Source of the DNA: Streptomyces cellulosae
GTDB lineage: Bacteria; Actinomycetota; Actinomycetes; Streptomycetales; Streptomycetaceae
Assembly (NCBI GenBank): GCA_014655195.1
Contig: BNBH01000028.1
Coordinates: 43,928 to 107,927, forward strand
Direction: 5' to 3'
Length of the DNA: 64,000 nt
The translations under genes and the position numbers were made by a program. The stretch's first letter is position 1; every line of letters starts with the position of its first letter. Under the pieces are notes generated by a model. It saw only the letters and a list, made by a program, of their open reading frames with translations. It was not told the DNA's origin and searched no databases. Of this stretch, positions 35,943-45,931 are shown in pieces.

Positions 35943-37793
35943 ATGACCGAGCAGGCCACCGGGGCCCATCACCCGCAGCCGCGGCCCCGTTCCGGAGGAC
36001 AGCAGTCCGCCCCCGTCGAGCACGTCACGGGCGCGCAGTCCCTCATCCTCTCTCTCGAGGAGGTCGGCGCCGACACCGTATTCGGCATTCCCGGCGGTGC
36101 GATCCTTCCGGCGTACGACCCGCTGATGGACTCCACGCGGGTGCGCCACGTCCTGGTGCGGCACGAGCAGGGCGCGGGTCACGCGGCCACGGGTTACGCG
36201 CAGGCCACCGGCAAGGTGGGCGTCTGCATGGCGACCTCGGGTCCCGGCGCCACCAACCTGGTGACGCCCATCGCCGACGCCCACATGGACTCCGTCCCGC
36301 TGGTGGCGATCACCGGCCAGGTCGCCTCCAAGGCGATCGGCACGGACGCCTTCCAGGAGGCGGACATCGTCGGCATCACCATGCCGATCACCAAGCACAA
36401 CTTCCTGGTCACCAAGGCCGAGGACATCCCGCGGGTCATCGCCCAGGCGTTCCACATCGCCTCCACCGGCCGCCCCGGCCCGGTGCTGGTCGACATCGCC
36501 AAGGACGCCCTCCAGGCGAAGACCACCTTCACCTGGCCGCCCGTCATGGACCTGCCCGGCTACCGGCCCGTCACCAAGCCGCACGCCAAGCAGATCCGCG
36601 AGGCCGCCAAGCTCATCACCTCCGCGAAGCGACCGGTCCTCTACGTCGGCGGCGGGGTCATCAAGGCCCGGGCCACCGCCGAGCTGAAGGTCCTCGCCGA
36701 GCTCACCGGAGCGCCCGTCACCACCACCCTGATGGCGCTCGGCGCGTTCCCCGACAGCCACCCGCTGCACGTGGGAATGCCGGGCATGCACGGTTCGGTC
36801 TCCGCCGTCACCGCGCTGCAGAAGGCCGACCTGATCGTCGCCCTCGGAGCCCGCTTCGACGACCGCGTCACCGGCAAGCTGGACAGCTTCGCCCCGTACG
36901 CCAAGATCGTCCACGCCGACATCGACCCGGCGGAGATCGGCAAGAACCGCGCCGCCGACGTGCCGATCGTCGGTGACGCCCGCGAGGTCCTCGCCGACCT
37001 CATCCAGGCCGTCCAGAAGGAGCACGCCGAGGGCCACCGCGGCGACTACAGCGCCTGGTGGAAGGACCTGAACCGCTGGCGCGACACCTACCCGCTGGGC
37101 TACGACCAGCCCACGGACGGCTCGCTCTCCCCGCAGCAGGTCATCGAGCGCATCGGACAGCTCGCCCCCGAGGGCACGATCTTCGCGGCGGGCGTCGGCC
37201 AGCACCAGATGTGGGCCGCGCACTTCATCCAGTACGACAAGCCCGCCACCTGGCTGAACTCCGGCGGCGCCGGGACGATGGGCTACGCGGTCCCGGCCGC
37301 CATGGGCGCCAAGGCCGGCGCGCCCGACCGCGCGGTCTGGGCGATCGACGGCGACGGCTGCTTCCAGATGACCAACCAGGAGCTCACCACCTGCGCCCTG
37401 AACAACATCCCGATCAAGGTCGCCGTCATCAACAACGGCGCCCTCGGGATGGTCCGCCAGTGGCAGACGCTGTTCTACAACCAGCGGTACTCCAACACGG
37501 TCCTGCACTCCGGTCCCGACGACGTCAACCCGGAGGCGAGGGGCACCCGCGTCCCCGACTTCGTGAAGCTGTCGGAGGCCATGGGCTGCTACGCGATCCG
37601 CTGCGAGGACCCCGCGGACCTCGACAAGGTCATCGAGGAGGCGAACTCGGTCAACGACCGCCCGGTCGTCGTGGACTTCATCGTCCACGAGGACGCGATG
37701 GTCTGGCCGATGGTCGCCGCCGGAACCTCCAACGACGAGATCATGGCCGCCCGGGACGTGCGCCCCGACTTCGGCGACAACGAAGACGACTGA
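35943..37793 (+). CDS. ilvB: Acetolactate synthase large (catalytic) subunit
   Basis: 616 residues. It condenses two pyruvates to acetolactate, or pyruvate with 2-oxobutyrate, using TPP. Motifs: GGAILPAYDPLM and RHEQGAGHAATGYAQATG (the TPP-activating Glu is in HEQ), GPGATNLVTPIADAHMDSVP, the FAD region ALGARFDDRVTGKL, and the TPP/Mg site IDGDGCFQMTNQEL. ATG 35943 is preferred over ATG 35937 because GAGAAGAG lies at proper spacing only for it. First structural gene of ilvBHC, behind the attenuator. Confidence 0.96.
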   Translation: MTEQATGAHHPQPRPRSGGQQSAPVEHVTGAQSLILSLEEVGADTVFGIPGGAILPAYDPLMDSTRVRHVLVRHEQGAGHAATGYAQATGKVGVCMATSGPGATNLVTPIADAHMDSVPLVAITGQVASKAIGTDAFQEADIVGITMPITKHNFLVTKAEDIPRVIAQAFHIASTGRPGPVLVDIAKDALQAKTTFTWPPVMDLPGYRPVTKPHAKQIREAAKLITSAKRPVLYVGGGVIKARATAELKVLAELTGAPVTTTLMALGAFPDSHPLHVGMPGMHGSVSAVTALQKADLIVALGARFDDRVTGKLDSFAPYAKIVHADIDPAEIGKNRAADVPIVGDAREVLADLIQAVQKEHAEGHRGDYSAWWKDLNRWRDTYPLGYDQPTDGSLSPQQVIERIGQLAPEGTIFAAGVGQHQMWAAHFIQYDKPATWLNSGGAGTMGYAVPAAMGAKAGAPDRAVWAIDGDGCFQMTNQELTTCALNNIPIKVAVINNGALGMVRQWQTLFYNQRYSNTVLHSGPDDVNPEARGTRVPDFVKLSEAMGCYAIRCEDPADLDKVIEEANSVNDRPVVVDFIVHEDAMVWPMVAAGTSNDEIMAARDVRPDFGDNEDD

Positions 37794-37814
37794 GCGAGAG
37801 AGACCGAAGAGATC

Positions 37815-38339
37815 ATGTCCAAGCACACGCTCTCCGTCCTGGTGGAGAACACGCCCGGCATCCTGGCCCGGATCGCCGCCCTGTTCTCCCGCCGCGGCTT
37901 CAACATCGACTCGCTCGCCGTGGGCGTCACCGAGCACCCCGACATCTCCCGCATCACCATCGTGGTGAGCGTCGACGAGTTCCCGCTGGAGCAGGTCACC
38001 AAGCAGCTCAACAAGCTCGTCAACGTGCTGAAGATCGTCGAGCTCGAACCCGGGCAGGCCGTCCAGCGCGAACTCGTTCTGGTGAAGGTGCGCGCCGACA
38101 ACGAGACGCGCTCCCAGATCGTCGAGATCGTCCAGCTGTTCCGCGCCAAGACCGTCGACGTCTCCCCGGAGGCCGTGACCATCGAGGCCACCGGGAGCAG
38201 CGACAAGCTGTCCGCCATGCTCCGGATGCTCGAGCCGTTCGGCATCAAGGAGCTGGTCCAGTCCGGCACCATCGCGATCGGACGCGGTGCCCGTTCGATC
38301 ACGGACCGGTCGCTGCGCGCCCTGGACCGGTCGGCGTAA
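37815..38339 (+). CDS. ilvH: Acetolactate synthase small (regulatory) subunit
   Basis: 174 residues. The N-terminal ACT domain (KHTLSVLVENTPGILARIAALFSRRGFNIDSLAVG) is the valine feedback site; the C-terminal domain (LVLVKVRADNETRSQIVEIVQLFRAKTVDVSP) activates IlvB. It starts 21 bases after ilvB and is followed by a 13-base-stem hairpin before ilvC. Confidence 0.96.
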   Translation: MSKHTLSVLVENTPGILARIAALFSRRGFNIDSLAVGVTEHPDISRITIVVSVDEFPLEQVTKQLNKLVNVLKIVELEPGQAVQRELVLVKVRADNETRSQIVEIVQLFRAKTVDVSPEAVTIEATGSSDKLSAMLRMLEPFGIKELVQSGTIAIGRGARSITDRSLRALDRSA

Positions 38340-38346
38340 GACACCG

Positions 38347-38379
38347 TACGGGCGGCCGGGACACGGCCGGCCGCCCGTA
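38347..38379 (+). terminator. Hairpin between ilvH and ilvC
   Basis: A perfect 13-base stem (38347-38359 with 38367-38379) with a seven-base loop. It may terminate or reduce readthrough from ilvBH, since ilvC has its own candidate promoter region (TACGGT near 38417). Confidence 0.85.
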
Positions 38380-38456
38380 TCGCGAGACCCCCAACCTTCC
38401 CCCTCCCTCACCGTCATACGGTGGGACGCAACACCTGCACACAAGGAGAGAACCCA

Positions 38457-39455
<999 letters not shown>

Positions 39456-39469
39456 GCCGAACCGTCCTG

Positions 39470-39496
39470 AGGGCCGGGGCGTCACGCCCCGGCCCT
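39470..39496. terminator. Terminator after ilvC
   Basis: AGGGCCGGGGCGT and ACGCCCCGGCCCT form a nearly continuous 12-13-base stem about C39483, starting 14 bases after the ilvC stop. Confidence 0.88.
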
Positions 39497-39722
39497 TCGG
39501 GCGAACCCGGGGTAACGTCGGTGGTACGGCGTTGTCCATCCCGTCCGCCACGGACGGGTGATCCTTCCGAAGCGGCGTAAGACGACGCCCTCGGCGCCAC
39601 TACACTGCTGCACTACATACGCGTCAGGCCCACAGCGTCGTGCGTCTTCCACGCGGCTAGCACTTCTTCACCGCCTGCGGCCGTCGGGACGGCCGTCCGC
39701 ATTGGGACTTGTGAGGACTCAC

Positions 39723-41312
39723 GTGAGCTCGAAACCCGTCGTACTCATCGCTGAAGAGCTGTCGCCCGCCACCGTCGACGCACTCGGCCCGGACTTCGAG
39801 ATCCGGCACTGCAACGGCGCGGACCGAGCCGAACTGCTCCCCGCCATCGCCGACGTGGACGCGATCCTCATCCGCTCGGCCACCAAGGTCGACGCCGAGG
39901 CGATCGCCGCCGCGAACAAGCTGAAGGTCGTCGCACGAGCCGGCGTCGGCCTCGACAACGTCGACGTCTCCGCCGCCACCAAGGCCGGCGTGATGGTCGT
40001 CAACGCCCCCACCTCGAACATCGTGACCGCCGCCGAACTGGCCTGCGGTCTCATCCTCGCCACCGCGCGCAACATCCCGCAGGCCAACGCCGCGCTGAAG
40101 AACGGCGAGTGGAAGCGGAGCAAGTACACGGGCGTCGAGCTCGCCGAGAAGACCCTCGGTGTCGTGGGTCTGGGGCGGATCGGCGCCCTCGTCGCGCAGC
40201 GCATGTCCGCCTTCGGCATGAAGGTCGTCGCCTACGACCCCTATGTGCAGCCCGCGCGGGCCGCGCAGATGGGCGTCAAGGTGCTGTCGCTGGACGAGCT
40301 GCTCGAGGTCTCCGACTTCATCACCGTCCACCTGCCGAAGACCCCCGAGACGCTGGGCCTGATCGGCGACGAGGCGCTGCGCAAGGTCAAGCCGACCGTG
40401 CGCGTGATCAACGCCGCGCGCGGCGGCATCGTCGACGAGGAGGCGCTGTACTCGGCGCTCAAGGAGGGGCGCGTCGCCGGCGCCGGCCTCGACGTGTACG
40501 CGAAGGAGCCGTGCACCGACTCCCCGCTCTTCGAGTTCGACCAGGTCGTCTGCACCCCGCACCTCGGCGCCTCCACGGACGAGGCCCAGGAGAAGGCCGG
40601 CATCGCCGTCGCCCGCTCGGTGCGCCTCGCCCTCGCCGGTGAGCTGGTCCCCGACGCGGTGAACGTCCAGGGCGGCGTCATCGCCGAGGACGTCAAGCCG
40701 GGCCTGCCGCTCGCCGAGCGCCTCGGCCGTATCTTCACCGCGCTCGCGGGCGAGGTCGCGGTCCGCCTCGACGTCGAGGTGTACGGCGAGATCACCCAGC
40801 ACGACGTGAAGGTGCTGGAGCTGTCCGCCCTCAAGGGTGTCTTCGAGGACGTCGTCGACGAGACCGTCTCCTACGTCAACGCCCCGCTGTTCGCGCAGGA
40901 GCGCGGCGTCGAGGTGCGGCTGACCACCAGCTCGGAGTCGGCCGACCACCGCAACGTGGTCACCGTGCGCGGCACGCTGGCCGACGGCGAGGAGATCTCG
41001 GTCTCCGGCACGCTGGCCGGCCCCAAGCACGTCCAGAAGATCGTGGCGGTCGGCGAATACGACGTCGACCTGGCCCTCGCCGACCACATGGTCGTCCTGC
41101 GCTACGAGGACCGTCCGGGTGTCGTCGGCACCGTCGGCCGCATCCTCGGCGAGGCCGGCATCAACATCGCCGGCATGCAGGTCGCCCGCGCGACGGTCGG
41201 CGGCGAGGCGCTCGCCGTGCTGACCGTCGACGACACGGTGTCCACGTCGGTGCTGGGTGAGCTGGCCGCGGAGATCGGCGCGACCTCCGCGCGGTCCGTG
41301 AACCTGGTCTGA
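39723..41312 (+). CDS. serA: D-3-phosphoglycerate dehydrogenase
   Basis: 529 residues, the long actinobacterial type. First step of serine synthesis. NAD-binding LGVVGLGRIGALVAQRM (about 143-159), catalytic Arg in INAARGGIVDEEAL, Glu in DVYAKEPCTD, and His in TPHLGASTDEAQ. An intervening domain (about 305-450) and a C-terminal ACT domain (MVVLRYEDRPGVVGTVGRIL) that binds serine follow. GTG 39723 has GAGGA upstream. The 225-base upstream gap holds the ilvC terminator and a GGCCGTC/GACGGCC hairpin (39679-39694), otherwise nothing I recognise. Confidence 0.97.
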   Translation: MSSKPVVLIAEELSPATVDALGPDFEIRHCNGADRAELLPAIADVDAILIRSATKVDAEAIAAANKLKVVARAGVGLDNVDVSAATKAGVMVVNAPTSNIVTAAELACGLILATARNIPQANAALKNGEWKRSKYTGVELAEKTLGVVGLGRIGALVAQRMSAFGMKVVAYDPYVQPARAAQMGVKVLSLDELLEVSDFITVHLPKTPETLGLIGDEALRKVKPTVRVINAARGGIVDEEALYSALKEGRVAGAGLDVYAKEPCTDSPLFEFDQVVCTPHLGASTDEAQEKAGIAVARSVRLALAGELVPDAVNVQGGVIAEDVKPGLPLAERLGRIFTALAGEVAVRLDVEVYGEITQHDVKVLELSALKGVFEDVVDETVSYVNAPLFAQERGVEVRLTTSSESADHRNVVTVRGTLADGEEISVSGTLAGPKHVQKIVAVGEYDVDLALADHMVVLRYEDRPGVVGTVGRILGEAGINIAGMQVARATVGGEALAVLTVDDTVSTSVLGELAAEIGATSARSVNLV

Positions 41313-41325
41313 TCCGGTTCGAGAC

Positions 41326-41346
41326 TCCGGGGGAGGCGCCCCCGGA
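41326..41346 (+). terminator. Terminator after serA
   Basis: TCCGGGGG (41326-41333) pairs with CCCCCGGA (41339-41346) around AGGCG, 13 bases after the stop. Confidence 0.8.
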
Positions 41347-41371
41347 TCCCCGTTCGCGCTGAACGGGCTCG

Positions 41372-42916
41372 TCATCGGACGCCGGACGGGCTGAGATTCT
41401 CAGCCTGTCCGGCGTTTTCCGTGTCCGGACGTACGCGGACGTTCCGCAGCCCGGCCACCGCGATTCCCGCCGCGACCAGGAGCAGCAGCGCCCCGGCGAT
41501 CGCAGCGCCCCGCATTCCCTCGGTGAACGCCTCGCGTGCCGCCGCGGCCAGGGCGTCCCCCGCGCGCCCCGGCAGCTCGGCGGCGACGGCGAGTGCCCCG
41601 CCGAGGGTCTCCCGCGCCGGCTGGGGCGCGGTGTCCGGCATCGCATGCCGGTAGACGGCCGCGCCGATCGACCCGAGGGCGGCCATGCCCAGGGCGCCGC
41701 CGAACTCGGTGCCGGTCTCCAGCAGGGACGACGCCGAGCCCGCCCGGTCCATGGGCGCCGAACTGAGTGCCAGGTCGGTGAGCAGGGACATCACGACGAC
41801 GATGCCCGCGGCCATCACCCCGCACGCCGCCAGCACCAGCCACAGGGAGTCCGTGCCGGCCAGGGCCAGCAATCCGTAGCCGCAGGCGGAGATGACGAAC
41901 CCGGCGGTGACGACGTGCGCCCGCTCGGCCCCGCGCTGCACGAGCGTCGCCGCGACCGGGGCGGCGACGCCGATGAGCACCGACGGCAGCAGGCTCCACA
42001 GCGCGGCCTCCAGCGCGCTCTTGTCGAGCACCGACTGCAGATACTGCGTGGTGAAGATCGCGGAGCCCATCATTCCCAGCGCCGACAGGGTGTTGAGGGC
42101 GAGCGCGGGACTGAAGCCGTGCCCCCGGAACAGGGCGGGCGGGATCATCGGGGAGCGCGCGGTGCGCTGCCGGTGCACGAACAGCGCGGCGAACAGCAGA
42201 CCGACGGTGATCGACACGACGTAGCGGACGTTCCAGCCCTCGGAGGGCAGTTCCTTCAGGCCGTAGACCACGGGGAGTACGGCGGCCATGGACAGCGGGA
42301 CGCTCGGCCAGTCGAAGCGGCCGGGGGAGGGGTCCCTCGACTCCGGCAGCAGCAGCGGGCCGAGGACCAGCAGCAGCGCCATCGCGGGCAGGTTGACCAG
42401 GAAGACCGAGCCCCACCAGAAGTGCTCCACGAGCAGCCCGCTCATCACCGAGCCGAGCGCGATGCCGCCCGTCATCACGCCGGACCACAGCCCGATCGCC
42501 TTCGCGCGCTGCCCGGAGTCGGTGAACATCGTGCGGACCAGCGCCATCGTCGACGGCATCAGGGTCGCGCCGCCGATGCCGAGGACGGCGCGGGCCGCGA
42601 TCAGCGTCTCGGCGGACTGCGCATAGGCCGCGAGCAGGGAGGCCGCGCCGAAGGCGGCCGCGCCGCACAGCAGCAGCCGGCGGCGGCCGACGCGGTCGCC
42701 GAGCGCGCCCATGGTCATCAGCAGGCCGGCCAGCACGAAGCCGTAGATGTCGAAGATCCACAGCTGCTGGGTGCCGGTCGGCTCCAGGTCTGCGCTGATC
42801 TCGGGGACGGCGAAGTAGAGGACGGAGACGTCCATCGAGACCAGCAGCAGCGGAAGCATCAGGACGACGAGCGCGGTCCACTCACGGCGGCCGGCCCGGT
42901 TCGGGTTCGGTGTCAT
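41372..42916 (-). CDS. DHA2-family MFS multidrug exporter
   Basis: 514 residues with about 14 hydrophobic segments. Motif A is GALGDRVGRRRLLLCGA, and motif C-like glycines are in GVMTGGIALGSVMSGLLVE. D in SMDVSVLYFAVPEI (helix 1) is typical of QacA/EmrB-type drug:proton antiporters. ATG 42916 is chosen over the extension to 42934, which would overlap the operator. It is divergent from a TetR gene across a long palindrome, the standard arrangement of an exporter with its repressor. Confidence 0.93.
   Translation of the reverse strand: MTPNPNRAGRREWTALVVLMLPLLLVSMDVSVLYFAVPEISADLEPTGTQQLWIFDIYGFVLAGLLMTMGALGDRVGRRRLLLCGAAAFGAASLLAAYAQSAETLIAARAVLGIGGATLMPSTMALVRTMFTDSGQRAKAIGLWSGVMTGGIALGSVMSGLLVEHFWWGSVFLVNLPAMALLLVLGPLLLPESRDPSPGRFDWPSVPLSMAAVLPVVYGLKELPSEGWNVRYVVSITVGLLFAALFVHRQRTARSPMIPPALFRGHGFSPALALNTLSALGMMGSAIFTTQYLQSVLDKSALEAALWSLLPSVLIGVAAPVAATLVQRGAERAHVVTAGFVISACGYGLLALAGTDSLWLVLAACGVMAAGIVVVMSLLTDLALSSAPMDRAGSASSLLETGTEFGGALGMAALGSIGAAVYRHAMPDTAPQPARETLGGALAVAAELPGRAGDALAAAAREAFTEGMRGAAIAGALLLLVAAGIAVAGLRNVRVRPDTENAGQAENLSPSGVR
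41379..41415. terminator. 17-bp hairpin inside the 3' end of the exporter gene
   Basis: 41379-41395 pairs with 41399-41415, 17 bases with one G-T pair and an ATT loop, followed by TTTCC on the plus strand. It lies within the last 14 codons of the minus-strand exporter and can stop serA readthrough. Confidence 0.75.
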
Positions 42917-42933
42917 GACGCCGACTGTACGCA

Positions 42934-42970
42934 CGTCTTATACGGGTGTCTAGAACACTTGTATAAGACG
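42934..42970. promoter_or_regulatory. Operator palindrome between the exporter and its TetR regulator
   Basis: CGTCTTATAC (42934-42943) and GTATAAGACG (42961-42970) are a perfect 10-base inverted repeat. An inner GTGT/ACAC pair (42946-42949, 42955-42958) shares the same centre at 42952, giving 14 matches of 18 pairs. It overlaps both promoter regions. Confidence 0.85.
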
Positions 42971-43000
42971 GCCGTATGGAGGGCCGGGTAGGCTGCGGCC

Positions 43001-43612
43001 ATGGGACACCGTGAGGATCTGCTCGAAGGGGCCAAGCGCTGCCTGCTCGCCAAGGGGTTCGTCCGCACCACGGCGCGCGACATCGTCAAGGAGTCGGGCA
43101 CCAACCTCGCGTCGATCGGCTACCACTACGGCTCCAAGGACGCGCTGCTCGCGCAGGCCTACGTCTCCCTCGTCGAGGGCATGGGCGGCGCCTTCGAGGG
43201 CGACGGCTCCGTGGACGAGTCCGCGCCGGGCTCGCTGGAGCGGTTCGAGCGGGTGTGGGCGAACATCATCGCCACCATGAAGGACCCCGGCTCGGTGTGG
43301 CGGCTCAGCATGGAGGTGCTCGCCATGGGCGACCGGCTGCCGGAGGTGCGCGCCCATCTCGCGGCGGCCCAGCGCGAGGCCGGCCGCGGACTGGTGCCGC
43401 TGCTGATGGGCGGCCGCGAGGAGGACGTCTCCGACGCGACCGCCGACACCCTCGGCGCGTTCTACGTGACCCTGATGACCGGCCTGATCGCCCAGTGGAC
43501 CTTCGACCCGGGCAGCGCCCCCGACGCCGAACGGCTCACCGCCGGCCTGCGCCAGGTGGTCGAGGCAGCCACGGCCGCCGAGGACGGCGCGTCTACAGGC
43601 GGTGCGCCTTGA
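43001..43612 (+). CDS. TetR-family regulator of the adjacent exporter
   Basis: 203 residues. The helix-turn-helix (about 5-50) includes RTTARDIVKESGTNLASIGYHYGSKDALLAQAY, a canonical TetR recognition helix. The C-terminal ligand domain spans about 60-200. It is divergent from the DHA2 exporter with a 37-base palindrome between them, so it probably represses the pump and itself. TAGGCT (42989-42994) lies six bases before ATG 43001 (leaderless). Its end overlaps the convergent PucR-type gene by 20 bases. Confidence 0.92.
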   Translation: MGHREDLLEGAKRCLLAKGFVRTTARDIVKESGTNLASIGYHYGSKDALLAQAYVSLVEGMGGAFEGDGSVDESAPGSLERFERVWANIIATMKDPGSVWRLSMEVLAMGDRLPEVRAHLAAAQREAGRGLVPLLMGGREEDVSDATADTLGAFYVTLMTGLIAQWTFDPGSAPDAERLTAGLRQVVEAATAAEDGASTGGAP

Positions 43613-44792
43613 GCGCCATGTGCAGCAGCAGGCGGTCCTCGCCGTCGTCCAGGTCCAGGCCGGTGAGCCGCTCGATCCGCGACAGCCGGTAGTACAGCGT
43701 CTGCCGGTGCACGCCCAGCTCCGCCGCCGTGCGCCCGGCCTGGCCCGCGCAGTCCAGGTACACCTCGGCGGTGCGGGCCAGTTCCGTGTGCGCGGGGGAG
43801 AGCAGCGGGCTGACGGCGGGGTCGTGGGCGGCGCCGGGGGACAGCGCGGTCAGCAGACGGTACGGGCCGATCGACGCCCAGCGGGCCACCGGCCCGAGAC
43901 GCGGCTCGGCCAGCGCGGCACGCGCCGACGCCGACGCCTCGTCCCAGGCCGTGCCCAGATCGGCCAGACCCGTGCGGGGCGCGGCGATCCCCGCTGCCGC
44001 CGGGGGAGGCCCGGACCGGCCCGCCGCCCCGCCGTCCCGGGCCCGCTCCAGCAGCCGCCCGGCCGCCGTCGTCGCCGGCGTCAGCACGTCGGCGGAGCGC
44101 AGCCGCAGCAGCAGCGCGAGGGACACGGCCGTCGCGCCCCACGGCAGCGTGCACAGCGCGGTCGCCCCCGGCACCGTGCGCACCGAGGGCGCGTCGTCGG
44201 GGTCGGCGGACGGCCAGGGCGCGACGCAGACCACCGTGTGCAGGCCCTCCGCGCGCGGGCCGAGCGCGGTACGCAGCTCGGCCACCGCCATGTCCCGCTG
44301 CCAGCCCCGCTCCGCCGTGAGCACCGCCCGCAGCTCCCGGGTGAGGTCCGCGCCGTGCTGCGCCTCGTCCGCGAGCAGCGCGCCGATCCGCGCCGTCACC
44401 CGCATGGCGGCCTCGAGCTGCTCCGCCGTGGGCCCGGGCTCGTCCTCCAGCAGCCACACATAGCCGAGGGCCACCCCGCGATGGCGTACGGGAAGACAGA
44501 CACGCCCCCGGTGCACGCCCGCCTCCGGGGTGCGCGGGATGTGGACCGGGCCGGTCGCGCGGGTGATGCCGAACCCCTCGAACCAGGCGCGGACGGCGGG
44601 TGTGGAGCGCCGGGTCAGGATCGAGCGGGCCCGCACCGGGTCCAGCGCCGACGGGTCGAGGTCGCCCTCGCTGTCGTACGCGCCGAAGGCGATCAGCTCG
44701 AAGTCGCGGTTCTCCAGGGTCGCCGGAGCGCCGAGGAGCTCCGAGATCTCGTCCACCAGCTCCTGGTAGTCGTCCCTGTATTCCGACGTCAC
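43593..44792 (-). CDS. PucR/CdaR-type transcriptional regulator of proline catabolism
   Basis: 399 residues. The C-terminus has the PucR helix-turn-helix: TAAELGVHRQTLYYRLSRIERLTGLDLDDGEDRLLLHMAL. The N-terminal two thirds is a GAF-like sensory region. It is divergent from proline dehydrogenase and P5C dehydrogenase, and such regulators activate proline use in Streptomyces. GTG 44792 is chosen: upstream codons back to ATG 44891 include TCA, AGA, TAT, GAA and AAT, unlike coding DNA here, and CAGAAT lies six bases upstream (leaderless). The alternative is the 432-residue form. Confidence 0.85.
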   Translation of the reverse strand: MTSEYRDDYQELVDEISELLGAPATLENRDFELIAFGAYDSEGDLDPSALDPVRARSILTRRSTPAVRAWFEGFGITRATGPVHIPRTPEAGVHRGRVCLPVRHRGVALGYVWLLEDEPGPTAEQLEAAMRVTARIGALLADEAQHGADLTRELRAVLTAERGWQRDMAVAELRTALGPRAEGLHTVVCVAPWPSADPDDAPSVRTVPGATALCTLPWGATAVSLALLLRLRSADVLTPATTAAGRLLERARDGGAAGRSGPPPAAAGIAAPRTGLADLGTAWDEASASARAALAEPRLGPVARWASIGPYRLLTALSPGAAHDPAVSPLLSPAHTELARTAEVYLDCAGQAGRTAAELGVHRQTLYYRLSRIERLTGLDLDDGEDRLLLHMALKAHRL

Positions 44793-44969
44793 CCGGGCAT
44801 TCTGCCGCAAGAACCGGCGCTCTTCATACATCTGTCTGAGATCTCGCCCAGGGATGCGTGACGTCTGTCGATGGCCCAGGATCAGGGTCATCCTTAGGTT
44901 TCACGGTGGTTCTCCGTGCCGTCCCCGAACCGTCGGGTGGCGGCCTCTCGCAGCTTGTGGAGGTGCCCC

Positions 44970-45896
44970 GTGCTGGGTCCCGTGATTCTCGCCGCGTCGC
45001 GCAGCGACCGGATGCGACGCCTGATCTCGGCGGCCCCGGTGACCAAGCAGGTCGTCGACCGCTTCATCCCCGGTGAGACCGTGGACGAGATCCTGCCGAT
45101 CGTGCGGGAGCTCACCGACAACGGCCTCGAACTGACGATGGACGTCGTCGGCGAGGACATCACCACCCCGGAGCAGGCCGAGGCGGCCCGCGACGCCTAC
45201 CTGGAGCTGATCGACCGGCTGAAGCCGCTGGAGCTCGGCGAGCGCGCCGAGATGTCGGTGAAGCTGTCGATGTTCGGCCAAGCGCTCCCCGGCGGCCACG
45301 AGCTGGCCCTCGCGAACGTCCGCCCGGTCGTCGAGGCCGCCGCCGAGATCGGCACCACGGTCACCCTGGACGCGGAGGACCACACCACCCTCGACTCGAT
45401 GTTCGCCATCCACGAGGAGCTGCGGAAGGACTTCCCGCAGACCGGCTGCGTCATCCAGGCCTACCTCTTCCGCACCGAGGAGGACGCGCGCCGCCTCGCC
45501 GCCGCGGGCAGTCGCGTACGGTTGGTGAAGGGCGCCTACAAGGAGCCCGCCGAGGTCGCCTACCAGCAGAAGCACGAGATCGACAAGGCGTACGTGCGCA
45601 TCCTGCGGACGCTGATGGAGGGCGAGGGCTACCCGATGATCGGGTCCCACGACCCGCGTCTGATCGCCATCGCCCAGGAACTGGCCCGCACCGCCGGACG
45701 CAAGCTCGACGAGTACGAGTTCCAGATGCTCTACGGCATCCGCAGCGAGGAGCACCACCGCCTCGCCGCGGAGGGCCACCGCATGCGCGTCTACACGGCC
45801 TACGGCACCGACTGGTACGGCTACTTCATGCGGCGCCTGGCGGAGAAGCCGGCCAACCTCCGGTTCTTCGCCCGCAGCATGATCACCAAGGGCTGA
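44970..45896 (+). CDS. Proline dehydrogenase (monofunctional)
   Basis: 308 residues. FAD-dependent oxidation of proline to P5C. Barrel motifs: MSVKLSMFGQALPGG, VTLDAEDHTTLDSM, VIQAYLFRTEEDA, RLVKGAYKEPAEVAYQQK, EFQMLYGIRSEEHHR and the C-terminal RRLAEKPANLRFF; the paired Arg of the last motif bind the proline carboxylate. GTG 44970 has GGAGG upstream. It is first of a two-gene operon with P5C dehydrogenase, 35 bases apart, and divergent from a PucR-type regulator. Confidence 0.95.
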   Translation: MLGPVILAASRSDRMRRLISAAPVTKQVVDRFIPGETVDEILPIVRELTDNGLELTMDVVGEDITTPEQAEAARDAYLELIDRLKPLELGERAEMSVKLSMFGQALPGGHELALANVRPVVEAAAEIGTTVTLDAEDHTTLDSMFAIHEELRKDFPQTGCVIQAYLFRTEEDARRLAAAGSRVRLVKGAYKEPAEVAYQQKHEIDKAYVRILRTLMEGEGYPMIGSHDPRLIAIAQELARTAGRKLDEYEFQMLYGIRSEEHHRLAAEGHRMRVYTAYGTDWYGYFMRRLAEKPANLRFFARSMITKG

Positions 45897-45931
45897 CACC
45901 ACACCGCTCTAGATAAGGAGTTACGGAACCC

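Noticed and set aside
44793..44891. Longer start (ATG 44891) for the PucR-type regulator
   Set aside because: The extra codons include several that are very rare here and a -10-like CAGAAT lies just before GTG 44792.
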